Shown: positions 1 to 9,188, counted from the stretch's first letter. The stretch: DNA of 64,000 nt from Salinisphaera sp. T31B1 (GCF_040361275.1 NZ_APNH01000004.1:124001-188000), one strand, 5' to 3'. The notes: generated by a model from the letters alone, not told the origin. Program-made: numbers and translations.

Positions 1-175
1 GGTCGCGAAGCACTTCGTAGGCCTCGTTGACGTCCTTGAAGCGGTCTTCCGCGTCGGCTTCCTTGCTGACATCCGGATGGTATTTGCGGGCCAGCTTTCG
101 ATACGCACGCTTGATCTCGTCGTCGCCGGCGGATCGCTCCACGCCGAGGGTTTCGTAATAGTTCTTGTATTCCAT
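1..175 (-). CDS. J-domain co-chaperone (CbpA/DnaJ-like), N-terminal part only
   Basis: Reading leftwards from an ATG at 175, the first 58 codons form a complete J domain. It opens [12 protein letters not shown], has the helix II basic run [15 protein letters not shown], and carries the invariant HPD tripeptide that stimulates DnaK ATPase. Helix IV follows ([13 protein letters not shown]). The gene runs off the left edge, so the downstream Gly/Phe and C-terminal domains are not visible. It could be cbpA, dnaJ or another DnaJ-class protein; the [12 protein letters not shown] opening resembles CbpA more than DnaJ. The fold is certain, the exact paralogue is not. Confidence 0.85.
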   Translation of the reverse strand, partial: MEYKNYYETLGVERSAGDDEIKRAYRKLARKYHPDVSKEADAEDRFKDVNEAYEVLRD

Positions 176-258
176 GAGGACAGACGCAGGACCGATGATT
201 GCCGTAGCCAGAATTTAGGTGCGCCGAGGCCTGGATTCAATCGAGTCGGGGCATGGCG

Positions 259-723
259 TTACGAACGAGCGCGCCGCCGTACGGGCTTGCGCCGTATATA
301 GAGCTGTTTTTTCGCCCGCGCGACGACGGTGCCGTCCGCGGTGGCGATATCGTTTTCGAACCAGCGTAGGTGCTTGCGGCCTCCGGCAGCGGCCTCGATC
401 AGCTCGTCGCGGGTCGTGTCGTCCATTCGAAACTCGGCATATACCGTTTCGCGGCCGGGGGCCACGAATTCGATGGCGCCGGCCGCGTCCCATACGATGA
501 ACCCGCGGCCCATGCGTTCGATCGCCAGAATCGCCCAGAACGGATCACACATCTTGAACAGATTGCCGCCGAACTGGGTGCCCATATAGTTGCGATTCCA
601 GGGCCGGAACTTGAGTGCCACCCGCGCGTAGGACCAATCGGAGGCGATTGTCTCCACTCGTATGCCGCTCGCGGCGAACGGCGGCCAGGCATTCATCATG
701 TGGCGGAGTACGAGTGGCTTCAT
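259..723 (-). CDS. DUF4442 hotdog-fold thioesterase-like protein (154 aa)
   Basis: A 154-residue protein of the DUF4442 hotdog family, whose members are thought to be acyl-CoA thioesterases (known of the family, not shown here). The conserved segment NRNYMGTQFGGNLF lies at residues 43-56, on the central hotdog helix, followed by the strand FIVWDAAGAIEFVAP. The length is normal. The C-terminus ends in an Arg-rich tail (KPVRRRARS). It lies downstream of the J-domain gene on the same strand, with no obvious functional link. Substrate unknown. Confidence 0.75.
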   Translation of the reverse strand: MKPLVLRHMMNAWPPFAASGIRVETIASDWSYARVALKFRPWNRNYMGTQFGGNLFKMCDPFWAILAIERMGRGFIVWDAAGAIEFVAPGRETVYAEFRMDDTTRDELIEAAAGGRKHLRWFENDIATADGTVVARAKKQLYIRRKPVRRRARS

Positions 724-1131
724 CGGTATCTCTGGAACGGTTGTCTAGCCGCAGTCTAGGCCCTGTCGATGTTGCATACGAATCCGTACCGAACGCGGTC
801 CCGCGGCAGCCCAGATCGTTCCGCGCGCTGCATGGCAATATCGCTTGAACGGGGGGCGTACCCAGCGGCCACGGGCTGGTGGTCGTCCGGGCGATCGGAT
901 CCGCGCTCCCGGCTTGCCGTACCGGCGGTTTCGCGGCTCAAGGCCTCGGCACGACGAGTCGGTGGCTGACGGCTTGGCGCAACCTGTGCGCAGACACGCC
1001 TGCGGTCGGCATCCGGCACCGACGAGCCCTGATCGCGGCGGGCCGGGCTGTCACCCTGGGCGATAAGTCCGTATTGTGGGGAGGGTCAGTCATCGTATCG
1101 CCGCGTCGAGCCGGCGCTCGCCGTGGGGCCC
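724..1131. other. Intergenic stretch without a supported gene
   Basis: About 400 bases lie between the thioesterase start and the small membrane-protein gene. Open frames exist on both strands, but they are Arg/Pro/Ala-rich and show no recognisable family, which is typical of chance frames in GC-rich DNA. I see no convincing promoter or hairpin. Confidence 0.5.
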
Positions 1132-1464
1132 ATGCAGAATCTCATCGATTACCTGAGCGGCATCGCCGAGGCGCACGAGGTCGATCCATTGCTATTCGTG
1201 CTCATCTATCTGGTGAGCACGCCGCCGTTTCTGCTGATCAGCGCCTGGCTGTTTCATCATATTCGAAGAGAAAAGCCGCTTGCCTTGCTGGTGCTCGGCT
1301 GGGCGTTCTGTTACTCGGCGCCGTATCTGTATGTTCTGGCCGTCGGGCGGGACCTGCCGTTCTGGGTGTATGTGATGGTGGCCTTGCTGGTGATCGGGGG
1401 CCTGGCGGTGGCCGGGCGCGGATTGCTGCGGCGTTTGCGAGCCAATCGCCAGCGCCGGGCCTGA
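1132..1464 (+). CDS. Small inner-membrane protein, three predicted TM helices
   Basis: The 110-residue product opens MQNLIDYLSGIAEAHEVDP and then has three hydrophobic spans at about residues 18-42, 48-70 and 75-95. It ends in a basic cytoplasmic tail (RRLRANRQRRA). I chose the ATG at 1132; a GTG at 1123 in the same frame would add three residues. The family is not recognised. The positive tail suggests the C-terminus is cytoplasmic. It stands alone, 43 bases before the TauE-type exporter, and may share its transcript. Confidence 0.6.
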   Translation: MQNLIDYLSGIAEAHEVDPLLFVLIYLVSTPPFLLISAWLFHHIRREKPLALLVLGWAFCYSAPYLYVLAVGRDLPFWVYVMVALLVIGGLAVAGRGLLRRLRANRQRRA

Positions 1465-1507
1465 TCGCAACTCCACCCGCCACGTCGCCGCGCGATATAC
1501 TCTCGCG

Positions 1508-2266
1508 ATGCCCGAGGCCAGCCCGCTTACCCTGACTGTCGTTGCCGCGCTGCTGGTCATCTATCTGTTCGGCGGGTTCATCAAGGGCGCCGCCGCGTTC
1601 GGCCAGCCGATGCTCACGATACCGCTGTCGAGTTTTCTGCTGCCGGTGCCGACGGCGATCGCCATCTCGATCGCGCCGGTCATGGTCGCCAATGTCGTTC
1701 AGCTCATCCAGAACCGGCGGGTGTTCCGCGCCACGTTCGTCTACTGGCCGTTCTATGTCACGCTGGTTCTGGCGATGATACTGGGTCTGGTGGTGCTCTC
1801 GAACGTCGGCCACGAGGGCCTGCTCACGCTGATCGGCACCCTCATTCTGGTGTTCGTGGCGGTACAGGCCAGCGGCTGGCAGCCGGCGATCGCGACTCCG
1901 TTGCGTGTGCGGGCGCAGCTGGTCACCGGCGCTGCATCCGGGCTGCTCGCCGGCATGACGTCTTTCGTGAGTTTCCCGTCCATCCCGGTGTTTGTGGCCG
2001 CACGCATGCAGCGGGATGTCTTCGCGATGGTCATCGGCGTCATGTTTCTCCTCGCCTCGGCGATTCTTTCCACCGGGCTGACCGTACTGGGTGTCTACGG
2101 CCGGGCCGAGGTGCTGACCGCTGTCGCCTGTATCGCGCCGTCGGCGGGCGGGCAGATGCTCGGCCAGTATGTACGCGACCGGTTGCCCGAGCGTCGTCTT
2201 CGGGCCATCGTGTTCAGCATGCTCGCAGCGATGGGCGCAAGCCTGATCCTGCGCGGCCTGTGGTAG
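1508..2266 (+). CDS. TauE/SafE-family sulfite/organosulfonate exporter-like permease
   Basis: A 252-residue polytopic membrane protein with about eight hydrophobic segments in the two-repeat arrangement of the TauE/SafE (DUF81) family. The repeat signatures are visible: FGGFIKGAAAFGQPMLTIPL near residue 20, and a second copy, LVTGAASGLLAGMTSFVSFP, near residue 137. Family members export sulfite, sulfoacetate or related anions, but the substrate cannot be read from sequence. The length is typical. It converges on tpm across a 160-base gap. Confidence 0.85.
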   Translation: MPEASPLTLTVVAALLVIYLFGGFIKGAAAFGQPMLTIPLSSFLLPVPTAIAISIAPVMVANVVQLIQNRRVFRATFVYWPFYVTLVLAMILGLVVLSNVGHEGLLTLIGTLILVFVAVQASGWQPAIATPLRVRAQLVTGAASGLLAGMTSFVSFPSIPVFVAARMQRDVFAMVIGVMFLLASAILSTGLTVLGVYGRAEVLTAVACIAPSAGGQMLGQYVRDRLPERRLRAIVFSMLAAMGASLILRGLW

Positions 2267-2426
2267 CTGCGCTGTGACGATGCCACGGCGGCGAATGCGT
2301 ACGCGTCAGCCGGCCAGATCGGCGATCCGCACTCGGGTGAGACACGCTGCCACGACACGGCTGCGCACCGCCTGGGCGCGTGTGAGCGTGGCCGGGCGGC
2401 GCGTCTTTGCCCGGTCGGGCGAGGCC

Positions 2427-3092
2427 TCAGCGATCCGCGTTGCGTGTGATGCAGTAGACGCGTTCGCAGGCCTGGGTCAGGCCTCGCGCGCGTAGATGGT
2501 CGTTGCGGCTCAGGCCGCTACGCTCGGAGACACAGGCGATATCGGCCCGATCACCATAGAGCCGATGCACCTCGCTATCGCCGACTGCGAACGGCGGACC
2601 CGACATTTCCTGCTGGTCGTAGTCGAGGGTGATCAGCAGAATGCGCGCACCGGGGGCGAGCCCGTCCAACAGGTGTTTCGCGTAGTCCGCCCGCAGCTCG
2701 GGCGGAAGCGCGATCAGCGCGGCCCGATCGTAGACCGCGCCAAAACGCGCGATACGCTCGACCGGATACGCGAAGAAGTCGCCCACGTAGAGCTCGACTC
2801 CTTGACCTGAGATATGCCTGAACGGGCCTTCATCGGTGGTCTCGCGCGGGATGCGCTGCTCGTCGAAGAAATCGGCCGCGGCCCGCTCGCTGAACTCGAT
2901 TCCGGTTACGGAATGGCCGCGGCTGGCCAGCCATGCCATGTCCGGCGTCTTGCCACACAACGGCACCAGCACCGGGGCATCCTCGGCCAGTTCCAGCGTC
3001 GGCCAGAACCGGTGTAGCAGGGGCTGGCCCTTGGGTTGATGAAAACCGATCTGCTGGTTGTCCCAGCGCTCTAGCCAGAAATCACGATCCAT
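2427..3092 (-). CDS. tpm: Thiopurine S-methyltransferase
   Basis: A SAM-dependent methyltransferase of the bacterial TPMT family (221 aa, normal length). It begins MDRDFWLERWDNQQIGFHQ, the family hallmark. The SAM-binding motif VLVPLCGKTPDMAWLA lies at residues 41-56 and the acidic strand-2 end GIEFSE at 64-69. Bacterial TPMTs methylate tellurite, selenite and thiopurines. Its ATG lies inside the 3' end of the upstream GST gene (11-base overlap), so the two are translationally coupled. The pairing suggests detoxification. Confidence 0.92.
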   Translation of the reverse strand: MDRDFWLERWDNQQIGFHQPKGQPLLHRFWPTLELAEDAPVLVPLCGKTPDMAWLASRGHSVTGIEFSERAAADFFDEQRIPRETTDEGPFRHISGQGVELYVGDFFAYPVERIARFGAVYDRAALIALPPELRADYAKHLLDGLAPGARILLITLDYDQQEMSGPPFAVGDSEVHRLYGDRADIACVSERSGLSRNDHLRARGLTQACERVYCITRNADR

Positions 3093-3831
3093 ACGGCGGC
3101 TCGGGTTGGAGATCCAGTTCCGGATAATGACGGAATACGCCGTCGGTGTTGAAGGCCATTCGCCGATCGCTGGCCAGATAGGCCGCCAGTCGCGGGCGAG
3201 CGGCCACGCGTGCGGCCAGGGCGCTCACGTTCGGAACGGCGCGTTCGGCCGCATGCATGGCGCGCGGCAACGCGTAGCGCAGGCCGGCAACGACCTGGAA
3301 CAGATACAGATCGGCCGTTGAACAGGCGTCACCCGCCAGCCAGGGTCGGCGCTTGCCGCGGGCATCGAGCACCGATTCGAAATAGCCGAGAAACCGGGGC
3401 AGGCGCTGGTCGATGAAGGTCGCTGCCGCGCGAACCGCGACCTCGCGCTGGTCTTCGTAGTACAGGCCCGGGCCCAGCGGATGGTGAATGTCATGAATCT
3501 CGGCAGTGAAATCGGTCAGGGTCAGGGCTAGCGCATGACACCAGAGCCGGCCGGCTTCGTCGGCGGGCGCCAGGGCCAGTCGCGGCCCGAGAAACGCCAG
3601 AATGTTGGCCACGTGCGAGATCTCAAGATCGCCGGCACGCAGATAGGGCGGTGCAAACGGTGGACGTGCCCGGTGCCGCGTGTCCAGGCCGGCGGCCACC
3701 GCCGCGCTCGCGTGTTCGGCGTCCTGCGAATACGCGATGTCCACATAATCGGCGCCGGCGTCTTCGAGTGCCAGACGTATGAATTCGCCGCGACCGGGAA
3801 TGTCGGGCCAGTAATAGAGTTCGTAGCGCAT
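3082..3831 (-). CDS. Glutathione S-transferase, sigma-like
   Basis: A 249-residue GST. The N-terminal thioredoxin-like domain starts YELYYWPDIPGRGEFIRLALE, where an early Tyr and the GRGEFIRL helix match sigma/alpha-like GSTs. The glutathione-contact segment ISHVANILAFLG follows near residue 72. The helical C-terminal domain contains LAGDACSTADLYLFQV, with the usual N-capping Asp. It is somewhat longer than the usual 205-220 residues, with an extra C-terminal tail. It sits 33 bases after dinB and overlaps tpm. Substrate unknown. Confidence 0.88.
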   Translation of the reverse strand: MRYELYYWPDIPGRGEFIRLALEDAGADYVDIAYSQDAEHASAAVAAGLDTRHRARPPFAPPYLRAGDLEISHVANILAFLGPRLALAPADEAGRLWCHALALTLTDFTAEIHDIHHPLGPGLYYEDQREVAVRAAATFIDQRLPRFLGYFESVLDARGKRRPWLAGDACSTADLYLFQVVAGLRYALPRAMHAAERAVPNVSALAARVAARPRLAAYLASDRRMAFNTDGVFRHYPELDLQPEPPYGS

Positions 3832-3864
3832 CGTCAGGTCTCGTCGTCGAAGGAGCGGATCCGC

Positions 3865-4938
3865 TCAGAGCAGGCTGGCCTGCAGCGGCTGGGTCTCGGC
3901 GTCGACAAAACCCGACAGGCCTCCCCCCACGAGCCGGTAACGGGTTAGGTGGTCGTCTTCGACCCGGTCTCGCAGCGCACAGGCAATGGCGGCCACATCG
4001 GCTGCCGAAGCCGGTCGTGCTGCGGGGGTGAAACTGCGTGTGAGAATACGGAAGTCGGAAGTCTTGAGCTTGAGCACCACCGTGCGTGCAACGCGGGTCT
4101 GCTTGCGTCGATGATTGGCCCAGGTCTTTTCTGCCAGACGCTCGATATGCGGGGTCAGCTCGGCCAGTGGCAGATCCTCCCGCAATGTGTCCTCCGCGGA
4201 TACCTGCGAAGCAGCGCGTCGCGGCTGCACCGGTCGGTCATCGATACCGTGCGACAGCTCATGCAGTCGCCACCCCCAGCGACCGAAACGCGCCACGAGC
4301 AGATCCGCGTCGACGCTGCGCAGATCGCCTACCGTTGCGATACCCATGGCCGTCAGGCGTGTTTTCATCACTTTGCCGACGCCGGGAATCTTGCCGATAT
4401 CCAGTGGCAGGAGAAAGGCATCGACCCGGCGTGGGCTGACTACGAACTGGCCATCGGGCTTGCGCCAGTCGGAGGCGATCTTGGCCAGGAACTTGTTTGG
4501 CGCGATGCCCGCAGACGCGGTCAGCCCGGTCTCCCGGAGGATATCGGCACGGATGGCTCGTGCCGTGGCGGTGGCCGACTGCAGCGCCTGCCGGTCTTCG
4601 GTGACATCGAGATACGCCTCGTCCAGCGACAATGGTTCGACCAGGTCGGTGTACTGGTAGAAAATCGCCCGGATTTGCTGCGAGATCGCCTTGTACCGGG
4701 CAAAGTCCGGTGGCACGAAAACCGCCTGGGGGCAGAGCCGTTCGGCGCGCACCGCCGGCATCGCTGAACGCACGCCGAAAACCCGTGCTTCGTAGCTGGC
4801 CGCGGTGACCACCGAACGCAGACCGCGTTTGGCCACCACGACCGGCCGGCCGCGCAGCTCGGGCGCATCGCGCTGTTCGACCGACGCATAGAAAGCGTCC
4901 ATATCGACATGCACGATCTTGCGAAGCGCACCACTCAT
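3865..4938 (-). CDS. dinB: DNA polymerase IV (Y-family, translesion)
   Basis: A Y-family polymerase of 357 aa. The palm motif HVDMDAFYASVE lies at residues 10-21 (first catalytic Asp at 12) and the second catalytic motif SLDEAYLD at 104-111. The steric-gate Phe/Tyr pair is in place. A helix-hairpin-helix (GKIPGVGKV) and a little-finger domain follow. The final residues LQASLL fit a beta-clamp-binding motif. I chose the ATG at 4938; an in-frame GTG at 4953 adds five residues. No LexA-type CTGT-N8-ACAG box is visible upstream. It is the first gene of dinB-GST-tpm. Confidence 0.95.
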   Translation of the reverse strand: MSGALRKIVHVDMDAFYASVEQRDAPELRGRPVVVAKRGLRSVVTAASYEARVFGVRSAMPAVRAERLCPQAVFVPPDFARYKAISQQIRAIFYQYTDLVEPLSLDEAYLDVTEDRQALQSATATARAIRADILRETGLTASAGIAPNKFLAKIASDWRKPDGQFVVSPRRVDAFLLPLDIGKIPGVGKVMKTRLTAMGIATVGDLRSVDADLLVARFGRWGWRLHELSHGIDDRPVQPRRAASQVSAEDTLREDLPLAELTPHIERLAEKTWANHRRKQTRVARTVVLKLKTSDFRILTRSFTPAARPASAADVAAIACALRDRVEDDHLTRYRLVGGGLSGFVDAETQPLQASLL

Positions 4939-5076
4939 GGTCGGTCTACGCACCCCGAGCGATACCGGACGACAGCGGCGCGGCTAAGACCACGCCGGTC
5001 CGACGCGCTACCATAGCCGGCCAGAGCCGACCCCGCGCCCGTGGCGGTCGCATTTCTCATTGATAAGCACTGCATC

Positions 5077-5934
5077 ATGGATCGTCAGCGATATTACACC
5101 CTGCGTTTTTCCTGTCCCGACTGTGTCGGTATCGTGGCCCGAGTAGCCGGCTTCTTCGCTGAAAACGGCGGTTGGATACTCAGGTCGGCGCAGCACTCCG
5201 ATGAGGCGTCCGGGCAGTTCTTCATGCGTGTCGAAGTGCGGGCCGAATCGGTCGTCATGGATCTGGACGCGCTCCGTGACGCCTTCGACCCGGTCGCCCG
5301 ATCGTTTTCCATGGACTGGCAGATCAGCGACAGCGCACACCGCAAGCGGGTCGTGATCCTGGTCTCTCGACAGATGCACTGTCTGTACGACCTACTCGAG
5401 CGCTGGGCTTCGGGTGAACTGGAGATCGATATCCCCTGCGTGATCTCCAACCACGATGATGCCCGTGGGCTGGTGGAATGGCACGGGATTGCATATCACC
5501 ACGTGCCTATCGACGCCGACAACAAGAAGGCCGCCTTCGAGCGGATCGAGCATCTGTTCGATCAGGCACGCGGAGAGGCCATGGTGCTGGCGCGCTTCAT
5601 GCAGATTCTGCCCGCGCGACTGTGCGAGGCGCTGGCCGGGCGCGTGCTCAATATCCACCACAGTTTCCTGCCGAGTTTCGTCGGCGCGTCACCGTATCTC
5701 CAGGCCTGGCGGCGTGGCGTCAAGCAGGTCGGTGCGACCTGCCACTACGTCACTGCGGAACTGGACCAGGGGCCGATCATCGACCAGGATGTCACCCGCG
5801 TCGACCATGCCGATACCGTCGGCGACCTCATGCGCTATGGCAAGGATATCGAAAAGGCCGTTCTGGCCCGTGGGCTGCGTCACCATCTGGAAGACCGGGT
5901 CATGATCAGCGGCCATCGCACGATCGTGCTCTAG
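5077..5934 (+). CDS. purU: Formyltetrahydrofolate deformylase
   Basis: Hydrolyses 10-formyl-THF to THF and formate, supplying formate for purine synthesis and balancing the one-carbon pool. The N-terminal ACT domain (residues 1-80, YTLRFSCPDCVGIVARVAGFF) senses amino-acid ligands. The formyltransferase fold follows from about residue 90, with the catalytic NIHHSFLPSF segment near 192-201 and the catalytic Asp in ELDQGPII near 230. The 285-residue length is normal. I chose the ATG at 5077, which starts directly before the ACT domain; a GTG at 5041 is possible. It stands alone. Confidence 0.95.
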   Translation: MDRQRYYTLRFSCPDCVGIVARVAGFFAENGGWILRSAQHSDEASGQFFMRVEVRAESVVMDLDALRDAFDPVARSFSMDWQISDSAHRKRVVILVSRQMHCLYDLLERWASGELEIDIPCVISNHDDARGLVEWHGIAYHHVPIDADNKKAAFERIEHLFDQARGEAMVLARFMQILPARLCEALAGRVLNIHHSFLPSFVGASPYLQAWRRGVKQVGATCHYVTAELDQGPIIDQDVTRVDHADTVGDLMRYGKDIEKAVLARGLRHHLEDRVMISGHRTIVL

Positions 5935-5994
5935 CGGTCTCGCAGACCCGCTCTCCGGTATACGGTGCGATCCTATTCTCGGAGGCAGTTGTGG

Positions 5995-6046
5995 CGCCCC
6001 GCGCGGGGCGGGTGCCGGACCGAAAGTAAGGCGAAACGGTCCGGCA
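5995..6046. terminator. Two adjacent hairpins between convergent purU and a LysR gene
   Basis: Positions 5995-6010 form a perfect 16-base palindrome of C and G. Positions 6013-6022 (TGCCGGACCG) pair perfectly with 6037-6046 (CGGTCCGGCA) across a 14-base loop. They lie in the 148-base gap where purU (+) and the LysR gene (-) converge. Neither is followed by a T run on either strand, so this is terminator-like rather than a classic intrinsic terminator. Confidence 0.45.
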
Positions 6047-6082
6047 GGTGGCGTAGCGTCGCAGCCTGACCGGCGCGTGCGA

Positions 6083-7048
6083 TCAGCTGCTTGGGTCCGG
6101 ATTCATCGTGCGGGCGATATCGAGCTGCGGATAGTGGTTCTCCACACGATGTATATCCGCATGGGTCTTGTCGATGATCCACCGCTGGAGCTGCGCGACC
6201 GGCTCGCGGGCAGGTTTGGCGCGCGAGCGAACGAAATGACACAGCCGCCCAGTGGCCACGCAGGTATCCAGCGCCGGGACCAGCGCGCCGATATCCAGCC
6301 AGTGCGCGACCACGTTGAGCCAGCCGACCGCGATTCCCTGGCCCATGAGTGCTGCCTGCAATACCACCGCATAATCCGAAAAACTCAGCGTGCTCGCCGC
6401 CGGCCAGCGCTCGGCTAACGCGGGAAACAGCTCGAACCAGTCGGTCGGGCTGCCGGTGAGGTTGATCAACGTCGGCGCGGGCGACTGGTCGCCAGGCCCT
6501 GCGGTGATATCGCGCAGATAGGCCGGGCTGCAGACCGGTACCAATATCTCCGGCAGAATCAGGTCTGCATCGTGCGACGCATCGCTTCCGCTAATGAACC
6601 GCATGCCCAGATCCACGTCCTCTACCGGGCCGCCGATTGCGCCGGAGATCAGCTGAAAACGCAGATCCAGACGCGGCATCGCTGCCTGTAGCTCGTGCAT
6701 GCGCGGCATCAGCCAGTGGGTGGTGAACGCAGTCGAGACCGAAAGCGACACGGTATCCACGGTCTCGTTTCGCGCGCTTATTTGTTCAATTGACGACTCG
6801 ATCGAGCGGAAACCGTCCGATACCCCTCGATAAAGAATCTGTCCGTTCTCAGTCAGTTCGAGACGGCCTTTATCTCGCCGAAACAGCCTCACCCCCATAT
6901 GATCTTCAAGACGGGCAATCATGCGGCTCACTGCCGGTTGGGTGACATAAAGCTCGGTCGCTGCACGCGTGAAATTACCGCATCGTGCGGCGGATTCGAA
7001 CACGAACAAAGCGTGCGCACTGGGAAGTTTTCGGCGAAGCGAGGTCAT
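6083..7048 (-). CDS. LysR-type regulator, GcvA-like
   Basis: A 321-residue LysR regulator. The winged helix-turn-helix covers residues 1-65 (LPSAHALFVFESAARCGNFTRAATELYVTQPAVSRMIARLE), opening in the GcvA/TrpI style. The periplasmic-binding-protein-like effector domain follows. It is divergent from the first ABC importer cluster across 289 bases, so it is the likely regulator of that cluster. The effector is unknown; by context a polyamine or amino acid. Confidence 0.9.
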   Translation of the reverse strand: MTSLRRKLPSAHALFVFESAARCGNFTRAATELYVTQPAVSRMIARLEDHMGVRLFRRDKGRLELTENGQILYRGVSDGFRSIESSIEQISARNETVDTVSLSVSTAFTTHWLMPRMHELQAAMPRLDLRFQLISGAIGGPVEDVDLGMRFISGSDASHDADLILPEILVPVCSPAYLRDITAGPGDQSPAPTLINLTGSPTDWFELFPALAERWPAASTLSFSDYAVVLQAALMGQGIAVGWLNVVAHWLDIGALVPALDTCVATGRLCHFVRSRAKPAREPVAQLQRWIIDKTHADIHRVENHYPQLDIARTMNPDPSS

Positions 7049-7069
7049 GATCTGAGGTTATGCTTGATC

Positions 7070-7086
7070 CAATTATTTTTCAATTG
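7070..7086. promoter_or_regulatory. Interrupted palindrome in the LysR/ABC divergent region
   Basis: CAATT (7070-7074) and AATTG (7082-7086) are separated by seven bases within an AT-rich patch, about 22 bases upstream of the lysR start. Size and position fit a LysR autoregulatory site. The rest of the 7049-7337 gap must hold the promoter of the ABC cluster, but I could not assign -35 and -10 boxes with confidence. Confidence 0.35.
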
Positions 7087-7337
7087 CAACCCGATAGTCG
7101 GCTGTTCTACCGTCGAGATAGAGACAGGCGAAGAGGACACTAAATCGTCGTTGCCGGCCAGGCGTGCGGTAATTAGTTCGTGACGATGCGGCTGTGTCCT
7201 GGCAAGCCACGTGGATACGGATATTTGCACAAACTACCGTGCATCGTTATAGCGCGAGTGCGCTGGTCTGGGGCGGCCGATGCGTCGGTTCGGTGCAGAT
7301 CCGTCGGCGAGAACGAAGCACGATCGAGAGAGGGCAA

Positions 7338-8459
7338 ATGAAGACTCGAGATAGCGTTGGCGTACGGATCAGGGGCGCTCGCAAGGTCTACGGACGAACG
7401 GTCGCCGTTCACGAGACCGATCTGGATATTGCGCCCGGCGAGTTCGTCTCTCTACTCGGACCCTCCGGCTCGGGCAAGACCACGCTCCTGGGCATGCTCG
7501 GCGGGTTCGTGATGCCCAGTGGTGGCACGATCCATATCGGTGATCGCGACATGACCTTCACGCCGCCGCACAAACGCGATATCGGCGTGGTGTTCCAGAG
7601 CTACGCGCTGTTCCCTCATATGACGGTGGGCGAGAACGTCGCCTTCCCGCTTCGCGCTCGTCGGATGGCCAAAGCCGAGCAGGCCGAACGCGTACGCGAT
7701 GCACTGGCCATGGTCGACCTGGCCGGTTACGGCGATCGCGGCGTATTGCAGTTGTCCGGTGGCCAGCGGCAGCGCGTGGCGCTGGCCCGGGCGATCGTGT
7801 TCGAACCGGCACTCATTCTCATGGACGAGCCGCTCTCGGCGCTGGACAAGCAGCTGCGCGAAATCATGCAGATGGAGCTGCGAGCGCTGCACCGGAAATT
7901 GGGCGCGACGATCATCTATGTCACCCATGATCAGCGTGAGGCCTTGACCATGAGCGATCGGATCGTGGTCCTGCGCGACGGACGCATCGCCCAGGTCGGC
8001 ACGCCGCAGACGCTGCACGACAGCCCGGTGGATTCATTCGTGGCCGAGTTCGTGGGCGAGTCGCGGTTATTGCCGGTGCGCGCGACCGGCGACCGTCAGG
8101 TGGCCTATGCCGGTATCACGCTGACAACACGTGACCCGGTGCCGGCTGCCGAGTCGCTGGTGCTCGTTCTTCAGACCGCCAAGCTTGTACTCGATGTCGG
8201 CGATCTGCCCGAGGTGTTCAACCGCATCAGCGGTCGTGTCTCCGAAGTCGTCTATCAGGGCGAAAGCCTGCGTGTGCTGGTTGCGCTGGCCGACGGCACG
8301 GTCGTGCGTCTGAACCATCCGACCCATGACGCCGCGCGTCGACACGCCCCGGCGATCGGCGACGACATCACCGTGGCCATCCATCCCAACGACACCGTTG
8401 TGGTCCCCGTGGCCCACGGCTATTCATCTACTTCGATAGAAAAGGAAGACGCAGCGTGA
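7338..8459 (+). CDS. ABC transporter ATPase, spermidine/putrescine type (PotA-like)
   Basis: A 373-residue importer ATPase. Walker A GPSGSGKTT is at residues 41-49, the Q-loop within VVFQSYALFPHMTV, signature LSGGQ at 139-143 and Walker B LILMDEP at 159-165, followed by the H-loop VTHDQ. A TOBE-type regulatory domain fills the C-terminal third. I chose the ATG at 7338, after a purine-rich AGAGAGGGC; the frame is open further upstream but without family homology. It is the first gene of the importer cluster, and its stop overlaps the next start (GTGA). Confidence 0.93.
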   Translation: MKTRDSVGVRIRGARKVYGRTVAVHETDLDIAPGEFVSLLGPSGSGKTTLLGMLGGFVMPSGGTIHIGDRDMTFTPPHKRDIGVVFQSYALFPHMTVGENVAFPLRARRMAKAEQAERVRDALAMVDLAGYGDRGVLQLSGGQRQRVALARAIVFEPALILMDEPLSALDKQLREIMQMELRALHRKLGATIIYVTHDQREALTMSDRIVVLRDGRIAQVGTPQTLHDSPVDSFVAEFVGESRLLPVRATGDRQVAYAGITLTTRDPVPAAESLVLVLQTAKLVLDVGDLPEVFNRISGRVSEVVYQGESLRVLVALADGTVVRLNHPTHDAARRHAPAIGDDITVAIHPNDTVVVPVAHGYSSTSIEKEDAA

Positions 8460-9175
8460 GCGAACTCGATTACAGCCAATTTCGCGTATTGACCTTCGAT
8501 GTGGTGGGCACACTGATCGACTTTGAAAAGGGTGTGCTTGATTCGGTTCGTCGACTGGGCGGCGATGCCGCGACCGGATTGAGCGACGACGATATCTTCG
8601 GCGCCTACAAGCGCGGTCGTAGCGCCAACCCGGGCCGGTCCAGCCAGGCGATGGCACAGGTCTATCGCGAGCTGGCCGGTGAGCTGGGGCTACCCGCCGA
8701 TGACAGCCGAGCCGAATCGTTTCAGCTCGACGTCATCGACTGGCCGGCCTTTTCGGACTCGGCACAGGCGCTGGCCCGGCTACGGCGAAATTTCCGCCTC
8801 GTGGCCATGACCAACGCCGACCGGACCGCGTTCACCTCCTATGCCGAGAAGCTGGGCTGGCCGTTCCACGACAGCGTCACGTTCGATGAAACCGGCACGG
8901 CCAAACCCGATCCCCAGTATTTCGCCTATAACCGGGGCCGCCAGTACGCCTTCGGCTATCGTTTCGAGGAAATCCTGCACGTGGCCCAGAGCCAGTATCA
9001 CGATATCGGCGTGGCCCGCGAGCTGGGTTATACGGTGTGCTGGATCGAACGTCGGCACGGGCAGAAAGGCTTTGGCGGCACCCCGGATCCGAAGCAGGTG
9101 ACCACCCCGGATGCCCATTTCACCACGCTCGCCGGACTCGCCGATGCGGTCGAGGCCGGAATGGCAACGGCCTGA
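8456..9175 (+). CDS. HAD-superfamily hydrolase, haloacid dehalogenase type II-like
   Basis: A 239-residue HAD protein. The nucleophile Asp is in motif I FDVVGTLID (about residue 15), motif II is MTNAD, the Lys is in GTAKPDP, and the late acidic motif lies in QYHDIGVA. The closest class is (S)-2-haloacid dehalogenase type II, but such annotations cover many phosphatases, so dehalogenation is not implied. It starts with GTG overlapping the ATPase stop by four bases. Its place inside a polyamine-type ABC cluster suggests action on an imported substrate or pathway intermediate. Confidence 0.8.
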   Translation: MSELDYSQFRVLTFDVVGTLIDFEKGVLDSVRRLGGDAATGLSDDDIFGAYKRGRSANPGRSSQAMAQVYRELAGELGLPADDSRAESFQLDVIDWPAFSDSAQALARLRRNFRLVAMTNADRTAFTSYAEKLGWPFHDSVTFDETGTAKPDPQYFAYNRGRQYAFGYRFEEILHVAQSQYHDIGVARELGYTVCWIERRHGQKGFGGTPDPKQVTTPDAHFTTLAGLADAVEAGMATA

Positions 9176-9188
9176 TCGGAGGACATCG

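Noticed and set aside
4939-5076. LexA/SOS box upstream of dinB
   Set aside because: No CTGT-N8-ACAG or close variant is present.
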